Assembly: GCA_026707745.1 (NCBI GenBank) | Contig: JAPOWG010000044.1 | Coordinates: forward strand, 1-39,051 | Length of the DNA: 39,051 bases | Reading direction: 5' to 3' | DNA from: Chloroflexota bacterium | GTDB lineage: Bacteria > Chloroflexota > Anaerolineae > Aggregatilineales > Phototrophicaceae | In this document: positions 32,684 through 39,051 of the stretch, piece by piece | How the letters are laid out: each line of letters begins with the position of its first letter | How positions within the stretch are numbered: the stretch's first letter is position 1 | Program-made: the position numbers and the translations under genes | The notes under the pieces: generated by a model | Databases searched by the model: none | Seen by the model: only the letters and a program-made list of their open reading frames with translations | What the model was told of the DNA's origin: nothing

Positions 32684-33973
32684 ATGCTACGCTCATGCAA
32701 GTTTTTCGCGTTCCTTTCCGTTTGCATCCTGCTGCTGACGACTACCGCCCTGGCGCAGGATGAAGGCCTCAAGCTTACCGGCTGGCCCTACGAAGTTGAT
32801 GTCGTCACCGAAAACCTGGGCCGATTCACCGATCAGACCGGCCACGATGCCGTCTTTTTGCCTTTCCCCAGCAACGAATACCACGACAAGATGGTGGCCA
32901 GCTTTGTCGCCGGCACCGAATTTGATGTCGCCTACGTAAGGGACAGTTACCTGGCGGAATGGGCATCGGCCGGCTGGATCCTGCCCATAACCGGATTGCC
33001 CAATTCCGAAGAGTTGCTGGCGGATCTGCCCCAGGGCATCATCGAGCAGATGTCCTACGATGGCGAGGTCTATGGCTTGCCCTACTACTCGGGCGTACAG
33101 ACGATGGCATACAACGCGGCGCATCTCGAAGCCGCTGGCATTGACGCGCCCCCGGAAACCTGGGATGAAATGCTGGAACAAGCCCAGGCGATCAAGGACG
33201 CCGATGTGGTCGATTATCCCATTCTGATGCAGTTGCGCAGTGGCGAAAACTACCTGCTGCGCGAGTGGGAGACGCTGACGGCCTCGCGAGGCGGCCGACT
33301 ATTCGACGATGATTTCAACCCGCTGTTCCACCTGGAGGGAAGCGCGGCCTGGCAGGCTTTGGATTGGCTGACCGAAGGGCTCGATGCGGGCTTGATCGAT
33401 CCGGCCTCGCTGACAGACGATGACGGCACCTTGCTGATGGCGGCCGGCACGACCTCCTTCATGACGACAACCGACTATACGCTGAAGGCGATGAATGATC
33501 CCGAACAATCGAATGTCGCCGGCGACATCAAGAACGCGCTGGTGCCCGGCACCGACGAAGTCAGAAGCGGCACCTGGGGTTATGTCCGCCTCTACGCGAT
33601 TACCGCCAATGCCGAGGACAAGGATGCCGCCTGGCAGTTGGTGCAATTCCTCGGCGGCAAGGACGCCACCGGCGTGTATTATGTGCCCAAACGCTGGGCG
33701 CTGGAATTCGGCCTGGGCTTCTCGCCTGCGCCGCTCTACGAAGATGAAGAGGTTCGCAACTCCATCTCCGGCTGGATTGATCCTGATCTGCTCAGCGAGC
33801 AATCCGAGTACGCCATTTCCCGTCCCTATCGCTTCGTGCCCTTCTTCTCCGATTGGGAGATCGGCAGTTGGGGTCCGCTGCAAGCGGCTATCCTGGGCGA
33901 CGCCGACAAGGGCCAGGTCCTCAGCGACCTGGCTGATGAATGGAACGAACTGAAGGAAGATTGGGGCTACTAG
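32684..33973 (+). CDS. Extracellular solute-binding protein family 1 (importer 4)
   Basis: The 429-aa protein has a Sec signal (FFAFLSVCILLLTTTALA) cleaved before QDEGLKL, then a family 1 fold: VTENLGRFTDQTGHDAVFLP, EFDVAYVRDSYLAEWASAGW, GLPYYSGVQTMAYN and the late DAAWQLVQFLGG helix. The ATG at 32684 has GAGGTG five bases upstream. The two Cys in the signal are not in a lipobox. It starts an operon with two permeases, and a PhyH-type dioxygenase and PfkB kinase follow, suggesting a sugar or sugar acid that enters a kinase step. Confidence 0.92.
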   Translation: MLRSCKFFAFLSVCILLLTTTALAQDEGLKLTGWPYEVDVVTENLGRFTDQTGHDAVFLPFPSNEYHDKMVASFVAGTEFDVAYVRDSYLAEWASAGWILPITGLPNSEELLADLPQGIIEQMSYDGEVYGLPYYSGVQTMAYNAAHLEAAGIDAPPETWDEMLEQAQAIKDADVVDYPILMQLRSGENYLLREWETLTASRGGRLFDDDFNPLFHLEGSAAWQALDWLTEGLDAGLIDPASLTDDDGTLLMAAGTTSFMTTTDYTLKAMNDPEQSNVAGDIKNALVPGTDEVRSGTWGYVRLYAITANAEDKDAAWQLVQFLGGKDATGVYYVPKRWALEFGLGFSPAPLYEDEEVRNSISGWIDPDLLSEQSEYAISRPYRFVPFFSDWEIGSWGPLQAAILGDADKGQVLSDLADEWNELKEDWGY

Positions 33974-34047
33974 CCTCCTCGTAGCTTCATAGCGGCAGTC
34001 TCGGTATCATCATGATTCTCGCCGATCCTGCCGCATTGCCTTGTAAG

Positions 34048-34073
34048 TCTCCCCCCATTGCAGTGGGGGGAGA
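34048..34073 (+). repeat. Stem-loop between binding-protein and permease genes (importer 4)
   Basis: TCTCCCCCCA (34048-34057) and TGGGGGGAGA (34064-34073) form a perfect 10-bp stem with a 6-nt loop, followed by TTTTG. It looks like a partial terminator and lies 27 bp before the permease start. A GAGGGGGG tract follows it. Confidence 0.7.
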
Positions 34074-34100
34074 TTTTGAGGGGGGTTGAAGACTGTACAC

Positions 34101-35006
34101 ATGCAATCCAGAATCGCCACAGCACGCAAGGAAATGTCGCAGGGCGCGCTGGCTTTGATCTTCAGCGCCCCGGCTGTGCTGATAATCGCCGCCACCATCC
34201 TCGTACCCTTCGGCATGGCGGTATTTCTCAGCCTGCACAACTGGAACCTCAAGCGCCCGGGCCGCGAGCGATTCGTCGGCCTGGAAAACTACAGCGACTG
34301 GCTGAGCGATCGTGATTTTTGGGTGCCGCTGCAGACCACCTTCACCTTCGCCATTTTGGCGGTGGCAGTCATCATCATCATCTCCCTGCTGATCTCTCTC
34401 CTGCTGAATGAAAGATTCCCCGGGCGCGGTGTTCTGCGGGCGCTGCTGCTCGTCCCCTGGGCGATTCCCTCGGTCGTCAACGCCCTGCTCTGGAAGTGGC
34501 TGCTCAATCCCCAATATGGTTTGGTCAACGCGATCTTTTTCGAATTCGGCATAATTACCGAATACCAGAATATGCTCGGCAGCATGCCCAGCGTCATGAT
34601 CTGGCTTGTCATCGCCTATTCCTGGATTCATATTCCGCTCGCCACCCTGCTCCTGCTTTCCGGCTTGCAGACCATACCCGGCGATATTTACGAATCGGCC
34701 ATCGTTGACGGCGCGGGCATCTGGCAGCGCTTTCTCACTATCACCTTGCCATTGCTGCGGCCGATGCTCTCCATCGTCATCATCTTCGAGATGATCTTCG
34801 CTTTCAAGGTCTTCGATATTATTTTCGTGCTCACCGCGGGGGGCCCCGCCGACGCCACCAATGTGCTCGGCTGGCAGATTTACACCGAGACCTTCCGCAA
34901 GCTCGATTTCGGCGCCGGCAGTTCAATTGCCATGCTGCTGGGCGGCATCACCCTGGCGCTGGCCATTCTTTTCTACGTGTTTTTGGACAAAGGCGTCGAA
35001 CAATAA
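34101..35006 (+). CDS. Sugar ABC transporter permease, MalF/UgpA type (importer 4)
   Basis: This permease of about 301 aa begins MQSRIATARKEMSQGALALI and has six helices. It shows the loop ERFVGLENYSDWL, the EAA loop YESAIVDGAGIWQRFLTITL and the family segment VLTAGGPADATNVLGW. ATG 34101 is preferred over TTG 34086, which lies in the repeat's G-tract, though that tract is the only Shine-Dalgarno-like sequence nearby. Its stop codon overlaps the next start by one base (TAATG). Confidence 0.92.
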   Translation: MQSRIATARKEMSQGALALIFSAPAVLIIAATILVPFGMAVFLSLHNWNLKRPGRERFVGLENYSDWLSDRDFWVPLQTTFTFAILAVAVIIIISLLISLLLNERFPGRGVLRALLLVPWAIPSVVNALLWKWLLNPQYGLVNAIFFEFGIITEYQNMLGSMPSVMIWLVIAYSWIHIPLATLLLLSGLQTIPGDIYESAIVDGAGIWQRFLTITLPLLRPMLSIVIIFEMIFAFKVFDIIFVLTAGGPADATNVLGWQIYTETFRKLDFGAGSSIAMLLGGITLALAILFYVFLDKGVEQ

Positions 35007-35878
35007 TGAAACAGCGCGCGCGCATTCGCCTCGTCGTCATATATATCGCCGCCGCTATCGTGCTGGCCGGCACTGTCGGTCCCTTCCTTTGGCTGGTCAG
35101 CTCCAGCTTTCAATACGAACGCCAGTTGCTCAACAGGCCGCCGCAATGGCTGCCCAACCCGATCGTGCTCGACAGCTATCGTGAAATCTTTGAAGGCGCC
35201 GTCATGGGCGAAGATTCCGGCGTGCCTTATCAATCGCGCATCTTCCTGCGCTCATTCGCCAACAGCTTTTTCGTCGCCGGCAGCGTCGCCGTGATCGCCG
35301 TCATGGCGGGGGCCTATGCCGCCTATCCATTGGCGCGCCTGCGCTTCCGCGGCAGGCAAGTGCTGCTCTTCGCTATCCTCGCCAGTCGCTTGATCCCCGC
35401 CCTCTCGCTGGCAATCCCTATCGTGCTGGTCGCCAAACGGATCGGCATGAGCGACAAAATCGTCTCCCTGGTCTTCATCAACTTGTCATTCATCCTGCCC
35501 TACGTCATCTGGCTGCTGCAATCCTATTTCAAAACGATCCCTATGGAGCTGGAAGACGCCGGCCGCATCGATGGCTGCAGCCGCTTGCAGGTCGTTCACA
35601 AGATCATTTTGCCGCTCTCCCTGCCCGGCTTGACCTCCGCCGCCATCCTGGCGTTTCTGCTGACCTGGGGCGAGTTCCTCTTCGCCTTGCTCTTGTCGGA
35701 ATCGCCCAGTTCCTATACCAGCACGGTCGTCGTCTCCCTCTTCGCCACCGATGTCGACGTCAGCTTCGTCAGCATCATCACAGCCGGCGTGCTCTCGGTC
35801 ATCCCCCCCATCTGCTTCGCGCTCATCTTCCAGCGCTACATCATCAGCGGCTTACTGTCGGGCTCGCTCAAGGGCTAG
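35006..35878 (+). CDS. Sugar ABC transporter permease, MalG type (importer 4)
   Basis: The 290-aa permease has the MalG plan: helix IYIAAAIVLAGTVGPFLWLV, soluble PPQWLPNPIVLDSYREIF, EAA loop LEDAGRIDGCSRLQVVHKII and ending SGLLSGSLKG. A short insertion (VMGEDSGVPYQSRIF) precedes helix 2, which is longer than in the other three MalG-type proteins of the window. It is translationally coupled to the preceding gene. No ATPase gene follows; a repeat-rich 464-bp gap separates it from the PhyH gene. Confidence 0.93.
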   Translation: MKQRARIRLVVIYIAAAIVLAGTVGPFLWLVSSSFQYERQLLNRPPQWLPNPIVLDSYREIFEGAVMGEDSGVPYQSRIFLRSFANSFFVAGSVAVIAVMAGAYAAYPLARLRFRGRQVLLFAILASRLIPALSLAIPIVLVAKRIGMSDKIVSLVFINLSFILPYVIWLLQSYFKTIPMELEDAGRIDGCSRLQVVHKIILPLSLPGLTSAAILAFLLTWGEFLFALLLSESPSSYTSTVVVSLFATDVDVSFVSIITAGVLSVIPPICFALIFQRYIISGLLSGSLKG

Positions 35879-36106
35879 GCGCGTCCGCGATCGATTGCAT
35901 ATAAGAGCGACCCGGCAGACCGCCCGGGGTCGCTTCAATGAAGAAACCCGCGGCCATACAGTCGCCACCCGAAAGCCTCAGATCTCTACCCTAACCTCAA
36001 ACCGATCCTGAACAACCGCATATCGGCTATGCAACCCATTACTCTGCGCCCTCTGCGTTCTCAGTAGCTCCAAGAAAGTAACGAGAATCCGAAAAAGGGA
36101 CGAGTA

Positions 36107-36177
36107 GTAGGGGCGTTTCGCTGAAACGCCAGAAAACAGTTAGTGAAGAAACGGGCGGCACATCGTGCCGCCCCTAC
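36107..36177 (+). repeat. 71-bp bipartite MITE-like element, copy 3
   Basis: Ends GTAGGGGCG and CGCCCCTAC. The hairpins are GGGCGTTTC/GAAACGCC (loop GCT) and GGGCGGCAC/GTGCCGCCC (loop ATC). The plan equals copies 1 and 2, while both stems have different sequences. Confidence 0.8.
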
Positions 36178-36280
36178 AGCACACATATTTTACGCACGAC
36201 TAACTTGGAACTTCTTCGGTGGTAGTAAACTCTTCGTGTCCTTTGTGTCTTTGAGGTTGAGTCTTCTTCAACCAGCGCAA

Positions 36281-36310
36281 TTGGCAAATTCATCGGCGCA
36301 GGTCTATCAT
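36281..36310 (+). promoter_or_regulatory. Candidate promoter of the PhyH-PfkB pair
   Basis: TTGGCA (36281-36286) and TATCAT (36305-36310) are 18 bp apart, predicting a start near 36317 and a leader of about 26 nt that contains AGGAGAC. The -10 equals that of importer 1. Confidence 0.45.
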
Positions 36311-36342
36311 TACGCTAACCGAGAGATTCAGGAGACAGACCC

Positions 36343-37122
36343 ATGATCCCGCTGGCCCAACCCGGACCCATGACCGAAGACGAACGCTTCATGTTCGAAT
36401 GCTACGGCTACCTCATCATCGAAGACGTGCTCACGCAGACTGAAATCGATGAAGCGCTGGCCGCTTCTCAACGCGTCCACGCTGAGACAACCGAGGTCTT
36501 CAGCCCGCTCGGCAACACCTATGAAAAGGAACCCGCCCTGGCCCGGCTGATCGATCATCCGTCCGTCATACCCAAGGTGCGCGGGCTCTACGGCGATAAA
36601 TTCGTCATGCAATCGGGCTGGTGCGCTCGGCTGGCGGCAAACGGCAGCATCGTCGGCTGGCACCAGGACGGCTCCGGCGCCTACGGTTTCGAGAAAGTCG
36701 CCCATCCCGTGCCGCTGCTGCAACTGCGGGCCAGCTTCAGCTTGACCGATCAATCGCGCGAGAACATGGGCAATATGATGTTGATCCCCGGCAGCCACCG
36801 CTGCCCCTACCCGCTGCCGCAGGACAAGCGCAGAGAGGTGGAGGTCTCGCCCATCCAGCACAATGTCCTCTGCAAGGCGGGCACGATGCTGCTCTTCCAT
36901 AACGGCGTCTGGCACTCGCCCATGCCCAATGACGAGGACTTCGATCGCTACAACATGCACTATATCTATAGCCCGCCCTGGATGCGCCGCGCCGATCGCT
37001 TCGTCTCCGATACGGCATTTATGGCGGAGCAGAGTCCGCAGCGACGCGCCGTCATGGGCGACTACGAACGGCCCGACGCGCCCTTCGCCGGCGGCGTCCC
37101 GGAGATCCCCTTCGAGGATTGA
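36343..37122 (+). CDS. Phytanoyl-CoA dioxygenase (PhyH) family oxygenase
   Basis: This 259-aa protein is a non-haem Fe(II)/2-oxoglutarate oxygenase of the PhyH family. The iron facial triad is visible as His107 and Asp109 in GWHQDGSGAYG and His191 in NGVWHSPMP; a following Arg-containing stretch would hold 2-oxoglutarate. The N-terminal FECYGYLIIEDVLTQTEID is also typical. Bacterial members hydroxylate diverse small molecules, seldom phytanoyl-CoA itself. AGGAGAC precedes the ATG. The PfkB gene starts 3 bp after its stop codon, so the two form one operon and the oxygenase may modify a sugar-related compound. Confidence 0.92.
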   Translation: MIPLAQPGPMTEDERFMFECYGYLIIEDVLTQTEIDEALAASQRVHAETTEVFSPLGNTYEKEPALARLIDHPSVIPKVRGLYGDKFVMQSGWCARLAANGSIVGWHQDGSGAYGFEKVAHPVPLLQLRASFSLTDQSRENMGNMMLIPGSHRCPYPLPQDKRREVEVSPIQHNVLCKAGTMLLFHNGVWHSPMPNDEDFDRYNMHYIYSPPWMRRADRFVSDTAFMAEQSPQRRAVMGDYERPDAPFAGGVPEIPFED

Positions 37123-37125
37123 GGC

Positions 37126-38064
37126 GTGGCCGTCGATATTCTCACCATCGGCGAAGCCCTGGTCGAAGTCATGCGGACGGACATCGACCAACCGCTCGAC
37201 CGGCCCGGTCCCTTCACCGGACCCTATCCCAGCGGCGCGCCCTTCATCTTCGCGGTCCAGGCGGCCCGCCTGGGCATGAAGACCGCCGCCATCGGCGCGG
37301 TCGGTGAGGATGCCTTTGGCGATTGCCTGCGCGATCAATTGGTTGCCGATGGCGTTTCTGTCAAAGGTTTGAAGCGAATCGCCAATCAACCAACCGGCAT
37401 CGCCTTCGTCGCCTATAAGGCCGCTGGCTCGCGCGATTTCGTTTTCAGCTTGGGCGCCGGCGGGCAGCTCTCGGCTGACATGCTCGATCCAGAGCTTTTC
37501 CAGGGTCTCCGCTGCTTCCACCTCATGGGCTCGACCGTCTCGATGAGCGGGGACGCGCTTGCGGTCTGCCGGGGGGCGCTCGATATGGCGCGGGGAGCGG
37601 GCGCGCTGATCAGCTTCGATCCCAACCTGCGCCCGGAAATGCTGTCCCCCGATCAGGCGCGAGTCGCTTTCGCGCCTTTCATCGCCGCCGCCGATATCCT
37701 CATCCCGACGGAAGACGAATTGCTCCAGCTCACTGCAGCCGGCACGCTTGATGAAGCTATCGACCACTTGCTGGCGGGACGACCGAAGCGCGTCATCGCC
37801 GTCACGCGCGGCGCGGCGGGCTGCAGCGTCCACACCGCCGACGGTCGCATCGACGTCGCCGGATTCCCGGCCCAGGAGATCGATCCCACCGGCGCAGGCG
37901 ACTGCTTCGATGCCGGCTTCATCGTTGCGCTATTGGAGGGGAAGACCCCGACCGAAGCCGCAGGTCTTGGCAATGCCTGCGGCGCGCTGGCCGTCAGCGC
38001 CAAGGGTCCCATGGCCGGCGCCCGAAAGCGCGCCGAGGTGGCGCGTTTCATGCGAGGCGGCTGA
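37126..38064 (+). CDS. PfkB family carbohydrate kinase (2-keto-3-deoxygluconate kinase-like)
   Basis: The 312-aa protein is a ribokinase-fold sugar kinase. It opens with VDILTIGEALVEVMR, has a substrate-side SGAPFIFAVQAARLGMKTAA, FDPNLRPEML, ILIPTEDEL and the C-terminal PfkB signature DPTGAGDCFDAGF (about residues 252-264) whose GAGD Asp is the catalytic base. The start is GTG at 37126 with GAGG just upstream. The IGEALVE opening and DPNLRP motif are common in KDG kinases and fructokinases; the exact sugar is uncertain. It lies 3 bp after the PhyH gene. Confidence 0.93.
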   Translation: MAVDILTIGEALVEVMRTDIDQPLDRPGPFTGPYPSGAPFIFAVQAARLGMKTAAIGAVGEDAFGDCLRDQLVADGVSVKGLKRIANQPTGIAFVAYKAAGSRDFVFSLGAGGQLSADMLDPELFQGLRCFHLMGSTVSMSGDALAVCRGALDMARGAGALISFDPNLRPEMLSPDQARVAFAPFIAAADILIPTEDELLQLTAAGTLDEAIDHLLAGRPKRVIAVTRGAAGCSVHTADGRIDVAGFPAQEIDPTGAGDCFDAGFIVALLEGKTPTEAAGLGNACGALAVSAKGPMAGARKRAEVARFMRGG

Positions 38065-38535
38065 TTTCTTGCAGGCGCGATCACATGCCCTAGCTTGCGA
38101 TCTGGGGAGGGGGTACCCCCTGAGGAGCGGACACCTTTTCATCAAGCCCTATATCGCCAATAGATCTTTATTTTTTGGCGATTTTCGGGCGACCTGATAG
38201 GTCGCCGTTGAAATACACCACTCATCCCCCGGCCCCTTGCCCCCTCGGTCCCCCCGCTAAGCGGGGGGCGGAAATCCCACAAGGGGAGAAGGGGAGCTAA
38301 ACTTTGCGGACTTCGTAATAATTTGTTGATTTTCGAAATGATCGGCTACCTTTTTGTATTGTTTCAGTACTGTTTCCGTTATCTATGTGTATGATTATCA
38401 GTAGCGGACAAGCCTTACAATTTTCGCCATAAATGTAGCTTGTCGGGGTCAGCTATTGGCTGGCCCGTCGCTATCGCACCGTGTTACTTCAACCATGTCC
38501 CCTCCTCCGCCCTTTGTGGGGGCCAGGGGCCGGCG
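38065..38535. other. Repeat-bearing intergenic region between convergent genes
   Basis: This 471-bp gap lies between the ends of the PfkB and sulfatase genes. It holds a hairpin GGCGACC-TGAT-AGGTCGCC at 38188-38206, a full GC-rich palindrome at 38221-38300, and a GGGGTACCCC palindrome near 38110. No gene is seen. Confidence 0.6.
38221..38300 (-). repeat. Dispersed GC-rich palindromic repeat (full copy, inverted)
   Basis: Its reverse complement runs from TTAGCTCCCC to GGGGGATGAG and matches 13001-13083 almost base for base, including the CCCCCCGC-TTA-GCGGGGGG centre. The two copies are 25 kb apart and in opposite orientation. Confidence 0.8.
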
Positions 38536-39051
38536 TCAGCGATGCTCCTGAAACAGATCCCGCGTCTTCAGGCCGCTTTCGATCCGCCAGTTGAGCATCC
38601 TTTCCAGCAGCGAACGCTTGACATCGGCCAGCGCCGCGTCATCCCAAAGGTTGTCCACCTCGCCGGGATCCGCAGCCAGGTCAAAGAGTTGCCCGTAGTC
38701 CTGATCCAGAAAATGCACCAGCTTCCAGCGCTCGCTCCGGATCATCGTCATATAGGGCCCGTGGTAGACGCCGTCGGGTGGATGCTCGGCATAGACAACA
38801 TCCCGCCCCGGCCAAGCCTCGCCGCGCAGCGCCGGCAGCAGCGAGATGGTCTGCATATCCTCACGCGGACTCAGGCCGGCCAACTCCAGCACCGTCCCCC
38901 CGATGTCCATCCATTGGCAAAGCGCACTCACCCGCGCCCCGCCCGGGAAGCGCCCAGGCGACCAGAAGATCGCCGGCACGCGCGTGATGATGTCGTACAT
39001 CGTCCACTTCTGGATATGCCCGTGATCGCCCAGGCAATCGCCGTGATCGCT
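38536..39051 (-). CDS. Sulfatase, C-terminal part (runs off the right edge)
   Basis: The visible 171 residues begin SDHGDCLGDHGHIQKWTMYD, the sulfatase metal-binding strand and loop (SDHG...GDHG), followed by VPAIFWSPGRFPGG, QWMDIGGTVLELAGL and the closing YGQLFDLAADPGEVDNLWDD, the standard order for formylglycine-dependent sulfatases. The N-terminal half with the C/S-x-P-x-R site lies outside the window, so activity cannot be judged. It would hydrolyse sulfate esters, probably of sulfated sugars, which suits the surrounding sugar-uptake genes. An internal Met (39000) is not the start. Confidence 0.92.
   Translation of the reverse strand, partial: SDHGDCLGDHGHIQKWTMYDIITRVPAIFWSPGRFPGGARVSALCQWMDIGGTVLELAGLSPREDMQTISLLPALRGEAWPGRDVVYAEHPPDGVYHGPYMTMIRSERWKLVHFLDQDYGQLFDLAADPGEVDNLWDDAALADVKRSLLERMLNWRIESGLKTRDLFQEHR

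Larger units (their letters stand above)
35879..36342. other. Repeat-rich intergenic region before the PhyH gene
   Basis: This 464-bp gap holds a complete bipartite element (36107-36177), eroded strings of the CTCTGCGCCCTCTGCGTTCTC and CTTCGTGTCCTTTGTGTCTTT kind (about 36045-36065 and 36230-36255), and the candidate promoter at 36281-36310. No gene is seen. Confidence 0.6.

Noticed and set aside
36143..36346. A 67-aa plus-strand ORF before the PhyH gene
   Set aside because: It begins inside the bipartite element and runs through eroded repeat strings; no ribosome site or conserved composition.
36328..37833. A 501-aa open frame on the minus strand opposite the PhyH and PfkB genes
   Set aside because: It is antisense to two genes with clear catalytic motifs, has Arg/His/Asp-rich shadow composition and no recognisable domain. 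GC-rich codon use keeps the opposite frame open.

Overview
The window is GC-rich bacterial DNA with short operons, mostly AGGAGG-type ribosome binding sites, and many sugar ABC importers that lack their own ATPase gene. The importers, non-lipidated solute-binding proteins with Ala-Gln-Asp cleavage sites, a PhyH/sulfatase/PfkB complement, HTH-GHKL-receiver regulators and dispersed GTAGGGGCG palindromes together suggest a heterotrophic Chloroflexota, perhaps Anaerolineae-like. That assignment is inference: there is no rRNA or other marker gene here.

Layout. 1-3.3 kb (minus strand): a divergent class I aldolase, an orphan substrate-binding protein and a Maf nucleotide pyrophosphatase. 3.4-5.3 kb (plus): two tandem Bax-inhibitor-1 family membrane proteins. 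5.4-8.7 kb (plus): ABC importer 1. 8.7-11.3 kb (minus): two paralogous MFS transporters. 11.6-13.8 kb (plus): an M20 hydantoinase/carbamoylase-family amidohydrolase and a cytosolic sulfite-oxidase-type molybdoenzyme whose last 67 bp occur again just downstream. 13.9-14.8 kb: a repeat-rich gene-free stretch. 14.8-16.0 kb (plus): an HTH protein and a cupin. 16.1-21.3 kb (minus): ABC importer 2 with a Gfo/Idh/MocA dehydrogenase and a sugar-phosphate-isomerase-like TIM barrel. 21.9-22.3 kb (minus): three tiny overlapping ORFs, two of them with a membrane helix. 22.7-31.2 kb (plus): hybrid histidine kinase, NamZ-type (DUF1343) muramidase, ABC importer 3, tandem-GNAT acetyltransferase and PIG-L deacetylase. 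31.2-32.4 kb (minus): HTH/GHKL-like/receiver regulator. 32.7-38.1 kb (plus): ABC importer 4, PhyH-type dioxygenase and PfkB sugar kinase. 38.5 kb to the right edge (minus): the C-terminal part of a sulfatase.

How the genes fit together. The region looks like a carbohydrate-scavenging neighbourhood. Each importer has one secreted binding protein and two permeases, and presumably shares an MsmX/UgpC-type ATPase encoded elsewhere. Importers 2 and 4 carry sugar oxidation or phosphorylation genes. Importer 3 is joined to a histidine kinase and a signal-less muramidase on one side and to amino-sugar-type N-acetyl chemistry (GNAT, PIG-L) on the other, which suggests sensing and salvage of peptidoglycan-derived amino sugars.

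Two structural observations stand out. All four importer operons have a strong stem-loop, each of different sequence, between the binding-protein gene and the first permease gene. A roughly 70-bp MITE-like element occurs three times, built of two hairpins whose arms differ but stay complementary.
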